From assembly GCA_038241095.1 (NCBI GenBank), contig JBBRGB010000052.1, forward strand, positions 1-16,465: a stretch of 16,465 nt of DNA, read 5' to 3'. The DNA comes from JBBDMX01 sp038241095. Its GTDB lineage: Bacteria > Planctomycetota > Phycisphaerae > Phycisphaerales > Phycisphaeraceae. A program made the translations under genes and the position numbers. Positions 6,794 to 13,483 of the stretch are shown in pieces (position 1 is the first letter of the stretch; the number at the start of each line of letters is the position of its first letter). The notes beneath the pieces are model-generated. The model had not been told where the DNA came from, made no database searches, and worked only from the letters and a program-made list of their open reading frames with translations.

Positions 6794-8890
6794 TCAACCG
6801 CGCTGGCACAGCCGAACCCCCCGCGCATCCCCGGCCAACTCCTCAAAAATCACCAGGGTGTTGACCTCGTCCAGCCAATCCGGGGGAATGTGGTAGTACC
6901 CCTGCGTCGGTTGACCTTGGCCGACGCGGCAAATGCTGGCCGGGTGCCACGGATGAATCGGCTTGTCCGACGCCTCGATGAGCCAGTGACGACCGATGCA
7001 CCGTCCGTTGACAAACACCATCCCCTTGGTCATGCCCGCCATGTCCAGCGCCAGGGGGGCGTCACTCTTGGGCTTGGCGAAGTCGCATCGCCACCAACGC
7101 AGCGGCTGCTTACCCGCCGTCGCCGTGGGCTTGCGCCATGTCGCCAACTCGCCGGCCAGACCTTCAATGCCCAGCAGTTCGCCCCGCAGCCAGGGAAGCA
7201 TGGCCCAAGGCCCGGCGATCTTTTTGCCGTTGAACTTCGCCTGCCCGAACAAACCCTTGCGCTCCTTGGTCATGTTCTGCCGACCGATCTGCCAGTCGCC
7301 CTTGATGAGGCCGATGGCGGTGCAGAGGATCGCCAGCTCGTGTCGACCGGGGCCCAAGTCGAGGGTAAAAGACTGCTTCCAATGCTCGCTGTCGAACGTG
7401 CCGCGATCCTCCGCCAGCGTGCCTTGCGACCGCCCAGCCAGCTTGCCATCGACGTACACATACACCACATCCGCCACGCCATCGAGCAACAACTCGCTCT
7501 TGCCCACTGCGGACTTGGCCACCTCGATCTGCGTCAGATACCAGCAGTAATCGCTGGCGTCGGCGGTAAGAAGCAACTGCTCCACGGGCTTGCCCGCCAC
7601 GACAGGCTGCTCGTCGTCCAAGCGCTCGGCGGGCAACGGTTCGGAAAGCCAGCGCCAGTCATCCAACGTCCCGGCCGGCAGGGGCTTCATTGTCCGCTCG
7701 ATGGTCGCGGAAGGGGCGACCTTGGCGGTGTCCAGCAGAACCTTGCCGCCTTGGAGCATCAGCACCGACATGGGCGCCAGCTTGCGCTTTTTGCCCTCAA
7801 ACGCCACCGTCGCGGTTTCCTTCTCGTCATCGTTGCACAGGAACGCCAAAACCTTGGCACCCTTGCCGTACACATAGGCCACCTGCTTTTCGCCCAGTTT
7901 TTGCGGCAGCGGCGGCTTATCCCCCAACAGCATCCCGGCTTGGGCCTGCAAGGTCTTGTGCAGTTTGCCCAGGTGGTTGGACTTGGTGGTGGGCAGGCCG
8001 AATTCATCCAAGGGAGCGTCGAAGTCGTAGCTGGTGGTCTGGAGATACATGGTTTCGCGGTCGAAGTTGGTTCCGCCGTGCCACATGTAGTAGTTGACGC
8101 CGGTGCCACCCCCGGCGAAGAACCGCGCCACGCCATAGGCCACATCCTCCGGGCTGCGGACGTGGTGGCCGTAGCCGAAGCAGTCGTACCAAGCGGGCCA
8201 GTTTTCCGTCCACAAGGCAGGCTGGGTGGGATGCTCGGCGAAGAACTTTTCCAGCCGGGAGTGGCCGTAGAAGGCGTTGATGGTCGCCACCGCGTTGCCG
8301 GCACTGCCTTCGCACATGATCAGCGGCACGCCCAGCCCCAGACTTTCAGAAAACGCCACCGTCCATTCGAGATATCGCTTGCCCGCCTCGCCATACGAAC
8401 CGGCGATGTTGTTGTATTCGTTTTCGATCTGCGCCAAGATGATCGGCCCGCCTTGGGGGGCGAACAGGCCGCGCATGTGCTCGACGAGCAGCCGCACCCA
8501 GCGCGCCATCTCACGCTTGAACGGTTCGTTGTCCGTGCGAATCTCGATGCCCGGCACATCCCGCAGCCAGGCGGGGAAGCCGCCGAAGTTCGTCTCGGCG
8601 CAAATGTACGGCCCGATGCGGAGAATCACATGCAACCCATGCTCCTGCGCCAGCTCGCAGAAGTGGCGCAGGTCCAGCCGATCGGTGAAGTCGTAAACGC
8701 CTTGCTCGCGTTCGTGAAGGTTCCAGAAGACGTAGGTCTCGATGGTGTTGAGGCCCGCGGCCTTGCTGCGCTTCATCAAATCAGGCCACATGGCGGGCGT
8801 GGAACGGGGATAGTGAATCGCGCCGCTGAGAATGAGCTGACGCTGACCATCGACGGTAATGGCGCGGGAATCGAAACTGATGGCGGGCAT
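6794..8890 (-). CDS. Beta-galactosidase, glycoside hydrolase family 35
   Basis: A 698-residue GH35 enzyme, which by family knowledge removes terminal non-reducing beta-galactosyl residues with retention. The catalytic TIM barrel fills about residues 5-330. It shows LSGAIHYPR (21-29), WPDLMKRSKAAGLNTIETYVFWNLHE (35-60), RIGPYICAETNFGGFPAWL (91-109), the acid/base region ILAQIENEY with E158 as expected proton donor, and WTENWPAW with E229 as expected nucleophile. The C-terminal half (about 450-690) contains jelly-roll modules typical of the family, with WLIEASDKPIHPWHPAS and GYYHIPPDWLDEVNTLVIFEE. There is no signal peptide, so a cytoplasmic enzyme acting on imported oligosaccharide is likely. 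GGAG at 8900-8897 lies six bases before the ATG and supports the start. ENEY is followed by Asn rather than the usual Gly. It heads a minus-strand gene series and is divergent from the pyrK-like gene. Confidence 0.93.
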   Translation of the reverse strand: MPAISFDSRAITVDGQRQLILSGAIHYPRSTPAMWPDLMKRSKAAGLNTIETYVFWNLHEREQGVYDFTDRLDLRHFCELAQEHGLHVILRIGPYICAETNFGGFPAWLRDVPGIEIRTDNEPFKREMARWVRLLVEHMRGLFAPQGGPIILAQIENEYNNIAGSYGEAGKRYLEWTVAFSESLGLGVPLIMCEGSAGNAVATINAFYGHSRLEKFFAEHPTQPALWTENWPAWYDCFGYGHHVRSPEDVAYGVARFFAGGGTGVNYYMWHGGTNFDRETMYLQTTSYDFDAPLDEFGLPTTKSNHLGKLHKTLQAQAGMLLGDKPPLPQKLGEKQVAYVYGKGAKVLAFLCNDDEKETATVAFEGKKRKLAPMSVLMLQGGKVLLDTAKVAPSATIERTMKPLPAGTLDDWRWLSEPLPAERLDDEQPVVAGKPVEQLLLTADASDYCWYLTQIEVAKSAVGKSELLLDGVADVVYVYVDGKLAGRSQGTLAEDRGTFDSEHWKQSFTLDLGPGRHELAILCTAIGLIKGDWQIGRQNMTKERKGLFGQAKFNGKKIAGPWAMLPWLRGELLGIEGLAGELATWRKPTATAGKQPLRWWRCDFAKPKSDAPLALDMAGMTKGMVFVNGRCIGRHWLIEASDKPIHPWHPASICRVGQGQPTQGYYHIPPDWLDEVNTLVIFEELAGDARGVRLCQRG

Positions 8891-8987
8891 GGGAAACTCC
8901 GGGGGGCGGTTGATACGGTTGCGAAGAAGACAGAATACTCGATAAATTGAGAAAGACCCTCGCGCTAAACACCTAATTCCCCACCGC

Positions 8988-8993
8988 TATACT
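8988..8993 (+). promoter_or_regulatory. Candidate -10 box (TATACT) for a leaderless pyrK mRNA
   Basis: TATACT ends eight bases before the ATG at 9002. Transcription starting six to eight bases after a -10 box would begin at or immediately before that ATG, giving an mRNA with essentially no 5' leader. No good -35 hexamer is present at the expected distance and no Shine-Dalgarno precedes the ATG. Confidence 0.45.
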
Positions 8994-9001
8994 TGGCCGT
9001 C

Positions 9002-10132
9002 ATGCAAGTCGCCGATCCCACCCAAGCTTGCGGTTCAGCGTCCACCCGAAGCCCCCGTGGCCGTTACGACGCCATCGTCCTAAGCAATCGCCCCGTTTGC
9101 CGCGAGCATTTCGCCCTTCGGCTGCGAATCAAGCCCGCCGACGGCATGACGTTTCCCCCCACCCGGCCGGGCCAGTTCGTGCAGATCGGTTGCCGCCCCC
9201 CGCGTGCCAACGCCCAAGCCGCGTTGCTCACCGAGGATGAAATCGAGTGGCTGCCCGGTGAGCGTCCTTCACTGGGCCAGGCCGAATTACGTCAACCCCT
9301 GGCCTTGCTCCGCCGTCCGTTTAGCCTCGCGGGCCGGGGCGATGACCACCAAGGCCCGTGGATCGAAATCGTACATCGCGTTGTGGGCACCGGCACCCGC
9401 TGGCTTTCCACGCTCCAGCCCGGCGACCCCGTCGATCTCATCGGCCCGCTGGGCAACGCTTTTGCCCTCCCGACGGGCAAGAGTTTGGGCCTGCTCGTCG
9501 GCGGTGGCGTGGGTTTGCCGCCCATGTTTTATCTTGCCGAGAGTCTGCGCCAAGCGGGTTGGAACGCGGTGGCTTTCGTCGGGGCCTTGAGCCGCGATCT
9601 GCTGGCCATGACGTTGAATGACGACCTTGCCTCAAGCGCGGAAACCGCCCCCGGAAGCCCCGCAACCCCCGCAACGTCCGACTCCACCGCCCCGGCCAGC
9701 GCCTTGCGACTGGCCAGTGTCGCCGAGTTCGCCGTCCACGATGTCCCCACCGTCATCACCACCAACGACGGTTCGCTGGGCGTCAAGGGCCTCATTACCC
9801 GCGGCTTGGAAATGTATCTCCAGGAAATGTCCCCGGCCGACTTGGCGCGGGCCGTGGTCTTCACCTGCGGCCCGGAACCGATGATGCACGCCGTGGCCAA
9901 ACTCGCCTCCTCCCGCGGATTGGACTGCCAAGTCTGCATGGAACAGGCCATGGCCTGCGGCATGGGCACCTGCCAAAGCTGCGTGGTGAAAATCGAAGAC
10001 CCACAACACCCCCAAGCCCACACCCCACAACCCGAAAACCGCCCCTGGCGCTACCGTCTGGCCTGCACCGACGGCCCGGTCTTTGACGCCAAGCAAGTCG
10101 TCTGGGGAGCGGGTCTGGTGACCAGCGTGTGA
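9002..10132 (+). CDS. pyrK: PyrK-like dihydroorotate dehydrogenase electron-transfer subunit (FAD/[2Fe-2S])
   Basis: A 376-residue flavoprotein reductase of the ferredoxin-NADP reductase fold. The PyrK family passes electrons from a type 1B dihydroorotate dehydrogenase to NAD during pyrimidine synthesis. Numbered from the ATG at 9002: FAD-binding PGQFVQI (56-62) and RPFSLAG (105-111), nucleotide-binding LLVGGGVGLPPM (164-175), CGPEPMM (289-295), and four cluster cysteines C319, C324, C327 and C355 in the CGMGTCQSC...CTDGPVF context. At about 260 residues typical PyrK is much shorter. The excess is a segment at about 69-100, a Ser/Thr/Pro/Ala-rich segment at about 209-240, and a Pro/His/Gln-rich loop at about 333-348, between the third and fourth cluster cysteines. 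A TTG at 8993 is in frame but overlaps the TATACT box, so ATG is preferred. No pyrD is adjacent; another reductase of this superfamily is possible. Confidence 0.8.
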   Translation: MQVADPTQACGSASTRSPRGRYDAIVLSNRPVCREHFALRLRIKPADGMTFPPTRPGQFVQIGCRPPRANAQAALLTEDEIEWLPGERPSLGQAELRQPLALLRRPFSLAGRGDDHQGPWIEIVHRVVGTGTRWLSTLQPGDPVDLIGPLGNAFALPTGKSLGLLVGGGVGLPPMFYLAESLRQAGWNAVAFVGALSRDLLAMTLNDDLASSAETAPGSPATPATSDSTAPASALRLASVAEFAVHDVPTVITTNDGSLGVKGLITRGLEMYLQEMSPADLARAVVFTCGPEPMMHAVAKLASSRGLDCQVCMEQAMACGMGTCQSCVVKIEDPQHPQAHTPQPENRPWRYRLACTDGPVFDAKQVVWGAGLVTSV

Positions 10133-10164
10133 TCGTTTCGCTTCGCGGGATTGTTCTATTTCGT

Positions 10165-10307
10165 TTTTAACGCGAAGGCGCGAAGGAAAGGCGAAGGACG
10201 CGAAGATAAAACAAGGGATGGTGCCCTACTGGCGAGTTTTCATTCTTCTTGTATTTCTTCTTGTATGCTTCGCGGCCTTCGCCCTCCTTCGCCCCTTCGC
10301 GTTAAAA
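10165..10307. repeat. Long inverted repeat of GCGAAGG units upstream of mlaF
   Basis: The left arm (10165-10205) starts TTTTAACGCGAAGG and repeats GCGAAGG-like units. The right arm (10268-10307) is its near reverse complement, ending GCGTTAAAA. Aligned by eye, the 41- and 40-base arms differ at about four positions. The 62-base centre ends in two perfect tandem copies of TTCTTCTTGTAT (10243-10254 and 10255-10266). The whole occupies most of the 202-base gap between the pyrK-like gene and mlaF and would fold into a large cruciform or RNA hairpin. Confidence 0.85.
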
Positions 10308-10334
10308 TCAAACGCTTCGACAATCCCTTGGAAC

Positions 10335-11222
10335 ATGAAATCCGAATCGGGAGAGATCGCTTTGACCGCCCTTGATTCATCCCTTGAAAACCTTGCCGCC
10401 CCGCCGGTGCCCGAGGCTGTGGTGCGGCTGGTGGACGTTCACAAGGCCTTTGGCCCGCTCAAGGTGTTGCGGGGGGTGAGTCTGGACATTCAGCGCGGGC
10501 GAACCACGGTCATCCTAGGCCCCAGCGGCACGGGTAAGAGCGTGCTGCTCAAGCACATCGTGGGCCTCATCAAGCCCGACGCCGGCGAAGTCTGGTTCGG
10601 TGGCCAGCGCGTGGACAAATTGGGCGAAAACCAACTCGTGTCGGTGCGCAGGCGCATCGGCTTTCTCTTTCAGATGGGGGCCTTGTTCGACTCCATGAAC
10701 GTGGCGGAGAATATTTGTTTTCCTCTTGTGCAGCACAGCGACAACAGCAAGGAACAGCGGCGGGAGAAACTCGAGCAGGTGCTGCGGATCGTGGGCCTGG
10801 CGGGGATCGGGGAGAAGATGCCCGGCGACCTGTCAGGCGGGCAGAAGAAGCGGGTGGCCTTGGCGCGGGCGATTGTGCTGGAGCCGGAGGTGGTGCTTTA
10901 CGACGAGCCGACGACGGGCCTGGACCCCATTCGCGGGGATGTGATTGACGAGTTGATTTTGTCGTTGCGCAAGAGCATGGGCATCACCAACATCGTGGTG
11001 ACGCACGACATGCAAAGCGCCATGAAGATTGCCGACCGCATGGTGATGCTTTACGATGGAAAAGTGGTGGCGGATGGCTCGCCGGGGGACTTCGCCGCCA
11101 GTGACAACGACTTGGTGCGGCGATTCATCAAGGGCAAGGCCGACCAAGAGGATCTGGATTTGATCCGGCAGGGATTTGGCAATCATGACGGGGGTGATGA
11201 ACAATCGCGGGTCGGTGAATAA
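10335..11222 (+). CDS. mlaF: MlaF/Ttg2A-type ABC transporter ATP-binding protein
   Basis: A cytoplasmic ATPase of the MCE/Mla-type ABC transporter that moves phospholipid between envelope membranes. Of 295 residues from the ATG at 10335, motifs are Walker A GPSGTGKS (62-69), Q-loop LFQMGALFDSM (Q113), signature LSGGQKKRVALARAI (166-180), Walker B VVLYDEPTTGLDP (E191) and switch His in VVTHDM (H224). The Q-loop region and LYDEPTTGLDPI are typical of MlaF rather than other ABC families. A polar tail after about 265 matches the C-terminal extension of that family. The frame opens further upstream to 10218, but that stretch lies inside an inverted repeat and is probably not translated. A TTG at 10362, six bases after GGGAGAG, is a credible alternative start (286 residues). 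No permease (MlaE) gene is nearby; the MCE partner lies about 1 kb downstream, beyond a PEP-CTERM gene. Confidence 0.9.
   Translation: MKSESGEIALTALDSSLENLAAPPVPEAVVRLVDVHKAFGPLKVLRGVSLDIQRGRTTVILGPSGTGKSVLLKHIVGLIKPDAGEVWFGGQRVDKLGENQLVSVRRRIGFLFQMGALFDSMNVAENICFPLVQHSDNSKEQRREKLEQVLRIVGLAGIGEKMPGDLSGGQKKRVALARAIVLEPEVVLYDEPTTGLDPIRGDVIDELILSLRKSMGITNIVVTHDMQSAMKIADRMVMLYDGKVVADGSPGDFAASDNDLVRRFIKGKADQEDLDLIRQGFGNHDGGDEQSRVGE
10349..10355 (+). promoter_or_regulatory. Possible ribosome binding site for a TTG start of mlaF
   Basis: GGGAGAG sits six bases before an in-frame TTG at 10362, a much better match to the anti-Shine-Dalgarno than anything before the ATG at 10335, where only GGAA is present. 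If used, the product loses nine N-terminal residues that lie outside the ATPase domain. Confidence 0.4.
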
Positions 11223-11245
11223 TTCAATTTAACGCGAAAAAATGC

Positions 11246-11273
11246 TTGACTTTTCGGCGAATCGTGGTATCTT
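11246..11273 (+). promoter_or_regulatory. Sigma70-type promoter of the PEP-CTERM gene
   Basis: TTGACT at 11246-11251 and TATCTT at 11268-11273 are separated by 16 bases, a good match to the housekeeping consensus. Transcription would start near 11280, leaving a leader of about 75 bases before the ATG at 11356. The rest of the 133-base gap after mlaF holds no other clear signal. Confidence 0.65.
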
Positions 11274-11340
11274 CGTTCTTAGTCAGGTCCAATGATGTAG
11301 CGTTGGCAACAGGAGTTTTCGGGCAATTCCGCTTTTAGAG

Positions 11341-11346
11341 AAGGAG
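11341..11346 (+). promoter_or_regulatory. Shine-Dalgarno AAGGAG deciding the PEP-CTERM start
   Basis: AAGGAG lies nine bases before the ATG at 11356 but only three before the in-frame TTG at 11350. The ATG is therefore the start, and it gives a cleaner signal peptide. Confidence 0.8.
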
Positions 11347-11355
11347 TTCTTGATT

Positions 11356-12081
11356 ATGAAGATGCGAAGCTTTTCCGCTTTTGTTCTTGGTGCCGGTCTT
11401 GTCGCCGGGCTGGGCTCGATGGCCCATGCCGATGTGATCGTCAGCTACACCTTCGGGTCAAGCTCAAACCCGTCGGCCACCATTTCCCAAGCCACGGCGG
11501 GTGCTTTTCAATACAACGGCGCAACGCCGCAGGAAGACACTGGCAGTGCCAATGATTCTGGCCGATCCACCGCGGGAGGGGGCCAAGCGTACCTGCGTGG
11601 CATCGCCACCGGCGCTGATCTGGCCGCAGCCTTGTCCGATGATGATTCGCTGAGTTTCACCGTCACCGCCGACGCTGGCCAAGTGCTCAACCTCACCAGC
11701 CTCACTTTCGACTTCGGCCCCAGCAACGATGTCGGTCAAGGCAATCAGACCAGCACCATTGTCGTGCAGTCGAGCGTCGGTGGATTCGGCACCGGCAACC
11801 CCGTCCTGTTCCAAGAAGCCCAGACCAATCCCAACGGTACCACCGGTGACAACGCAATCACCAACTTGGGAAACAACCTCACCCTCACCGGCTCGGCTTT
11901 CCAAGGCCTTGCCGCCATCACTTTCCAGTTCCGTTTCTTTGACACCACAAACGACGGCAAATTCGTCAACCGACTCGACAACGTCGTGCTCAACGGCAGC
12001 GTAACCCCCATCCCCGAACCCGCGTCCCTGGCGCTGTTGGGCTTGGGCGGGCTGTGCCTGATCTCCCGGCGACGGCGCTGA
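11356..12081 (+). CDS. PEP-CTERM sorting domain protein, exported
   Basis: A 241-residue exported protein. A signal peptide spans about residues 1-25 (basic start, hydrophobic core, SMAHA before the predicted cut). The mature part is rich in Ser, Thr, Asn and Gly with alternating hydrophobic residues, suggesting a beta-sandwich (for example LNLTSLTFDFGPSND and ITFQFRFFDTTNDGKFVN). There are no obvious catalytic residues. The last 24 residues are a textbook PEP-CTERM tail: PIPEPASLALLGLGGLCLI followed by RRRR, recognised by exosortase, which cleaves and anchors or releases the protein at the envelope. It has its own promoter and a strong terminator, so it is a single-gene unit although it lies between mlaF and mlaD. 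The substrate or partner is unknown; surface or matrix roles are typical of the family. Confidence 0.9.
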   Translation: MKMRSFSAFVLGAGLVAGLGSMAHADVIVSYTFGSSSNPSATISQATAGAFQYNGATPQEDTGSANDSGRSTAGGGQAYLRGIATGADLAAALSDDDSLSFTVTADAGQVLNLTSLTFDFGPSNDVGQGNQTSTIVVQSSVGGFGTGNPVLFQEAQTNPNGTTGDNAITNLGNNLTLTGSAFQGLAAITFQFRFFDTTNDGKFVNRLDNVVLNGSVTPIPEPASLALLGLGGLCLISRRRR

Positions 12082-12112
12082 GGGACCGATTCCCACAACG
12101 ACCGATCTTTTC

Positions 12113-12154
12113 AACGGGCCGTGGCACCAACACCACGGCCCGTTTTCCGTTTCT
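12113..12154 (+). terminator. Rho-independent terminator of the PEP-CTERM gene
   Basis: AACGGGCCGTGG (12113-12124) and CCACGGCCCGTT (12133-12144) are a perfect 12-base inverted repeat around an 8-base loop, followed by a T-rich tract with C and G interruptions. It lies 32 bases after the stop. This should separate PEP-CTERM transcription from mlaD. In the remaining 80 bases to mlaD I see no convincing promoter. Confidence 0.85.
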
Positions 12155-12232
12155 CATCCCGACGCGGTTCCGCATATCATTTCTTGGCGTTAATAACGAA
12201 TTACTCGACCCGCCGTTGATCAAGAGCTTGCC

Positions 12233-13294
12233 ATGAAAGAACAGACGCGAAATGTCATTGTGGGGTTGACCACCCTGGCGGGCGTGGCGCTTTTGATCGT
12301 GCTGCTGGTGCTTTTTGGCTATGTGCCGACGTGGGTCGAGGGCGGGTACGTCGTGACCGTCGGCCTCGACGACGGCGGCGGGCTTAACGAAGGTAGCCGG
12401 GTAAGGCTCAACGGCATCGACATCGGGCGGGTGGAAAAAGTCGCCCTGACCCAGCTCGTCAAAGCCCCGGCCGTGACCGTGCGGGCGCGGATCAAGGACG
12501 GCATCCTCGTGCCCCGCGGGGCTCGTGTCGGCGTGCAGACTTCCCTTCTCGGCGGCAGCGGCACGCTGGCCTTTGACATCAGCCACATCACGCCCGACAA
12601 GCCTGAGTATGGCCAGATGCTGGCACCGCTGCCCCAAGATGGCAGTGCCTTTGTCAAGGGCGAGGAAATCAGTCTGGCCAGTCAGATCACCAAGGAGCTT
12701 CGCGGCGCCATCGAAGGCCCGACCAAGAGCATGAACCGCGTGGCCGACGACTTCAATCGCCTGACGGAGGAATGGGCCGGGGTGGGGCAAAACATTCGCC
12801 AGCTCACCGAATCGCGCAAGAGCGCCGATGTCGATGCGGGCTTGGCCCCGGCGAATCTGGCGACGGTGCTGCAACGCGCCGATGCCCGCCTGGTGGAATT
12901 GCAAACGACCTTCGCCGCCATCAACAAATGGGTCGATGACCCGGCCATGCGCGACAACCTCCGCGACACTCTGGCCAACAGCGCCAAGTTCTCCGCCCGC
13001 CTGGGAACCACCGCCGACAAGGCTGACAACCTGCTTGACAGCGCCAATGAAAATCTGACGCAACTGACCAAGCGTTACGTGGCGGTGGCGGATGATCTTT
13101 CCGCGGCCATCAACGGCATGAAGAAAGTCACCGATGAGGCCTTGGCCGGCAAGGGAACGATGGGCAAGCTGCTGACCGACCCTGCCCTCTACGACAACTT
13201 AAACGACGCGGCCCAGCGACTCGGCGCGGCCCTGCGCGAGTTCCACCTGCTGATGGCCAAGATGCAGAAAGAAGGCTTGCCGTTGAAGTTTTAG
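12233..13294 (+). CDS. mlaD: MlaD-type MCE domain protein
   Basis: A 353-residue substrate-binding component of an MCE-type lipid ABC transporter, anchored in the inner membrane and facing the periplasm. One N-terminal membrane helix (about 9-29, LTTLAGVALLIVLLVLFGYV) is followed by a single MCE domain (about 38-120) with SRVRLNGIDIGRVEKVAL and LLGGSGTLAFDI, the usual core of the fold. The remaining about 200 residues are polar and helical (for example NLRDTLANSAKFSARLGTTADKADNLLDSANENLTQLTKR). This suits a coiled-coil barrel or tunnel as in single-MCE proteins longer than E. coli MlaD, and it ends with a hydrophobic-patterned segment. AAGAG six bases before the ATG is a modest ribosome binding site. 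It shares strand and transport role with the mlaF-type ATPase, but a PEP-CTERM gene and a terminator intervene. Confidence 0.88.
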   Translation: MKEQTRNVIVGLTTLAGVALLIVLLVLFGYVPTWVEGGYVVTVGLDDGGGLNEGSRVRLNGIDIGRVEKVALTQLVKAPAVTVRARIKDGILVPRGARVGVQTSLLGGSGTLAFDISHITPDKPEYGQMLAPLPQDGSAFVKGEEISLASQITKELRGAIEGPTKSMNRVADDFNRLTEEWAGVGQNIRQLTESRKSADVDAGLAPANLATVLQRADARLVELQTTFAAINKWVDDPAMRDNLRDTLANSAKFSARLGTTADKADNLLDSANENLTQLTKRYVAVADDLSAAINGMKKVTDEALAGKGTMGKLLTDPALYDNLNDAAQRLGAALREFHLLMAKMQKEGLPLKF

Positions 13295-13312
13295 AGCGCG
13301 TGGCCGGTCGCA

Positions 13313-13345
13313 TGTCAGAGCCGCGGGACGCAAGCCCCCGGAAGA
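13313..13345 (+). repeat. GNRA-hairpin repeat, copy B
   Basis: Begins TGTCAGAGCCGCGGG; the hairpin apex reads GGGACGCAAGCCCC, that is a GCAA loop closed by C-G with one A-C mismatch in the stem. It is homologous to copies A and C. With copy C it brackets most of the 189-base gap after mlaD, facing the opposite way. Confidence 0.75.
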
Positions 13346-13404
13346 CCCCGGTGGAACGTTCCTGTGCCCCCGAACGTCATTCGCTTCCGAGCGTCACCGC
13401 TCCA

Positions 13405-13438
13405 TCCTCCGCGGGCTTACGCCCGTCGGCTCTGACAG
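13405..13438 (-). repeat. GNRA-hairpin repeat, copy C (inverted)
   Basis: Read on the minus strand it begins CTGTCAGAGCCGACGGG and has the perfect stem CGGGC-GTAA-GCCCG. Copies B and C together form a 126-base inverted-repeat unit (13313-13438), resembling paired REP elements (BIMEs). They could also fold together as one long imperfect hairpin after mlaD. Confidence 0.75.
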
Positions 13439-13483
13439 AAAGCCTTGTTCGTCCGCGGGTTCATGCCCCCTTGAAAATCAACC

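Noticed and set aside
7120..7140. GCCGTGGGCTTG in the GH35 gene resembling the CCCACGGA repeat end
   Set aside because: No second arm is present and the sequence is coding, so it is a chance match.
6773..8950. A 725-codon open frame on the plus strand
   Set aside because: It is antisense to the GH35 gene, has a composition of Gly/Arg/His/Gln typical of shadow frames in GC-rich DNA, and no family motif, whereas the minus strand has full catalytic motifs.
10218..10334. An N-terminal extension of the MlaF frame with a hydrophobic stretch
   Set aside because: It is encoded by the centre and right arm of an inverted repeat, is not homologous to MlaF, and better starts exist at 10335 or 10362.
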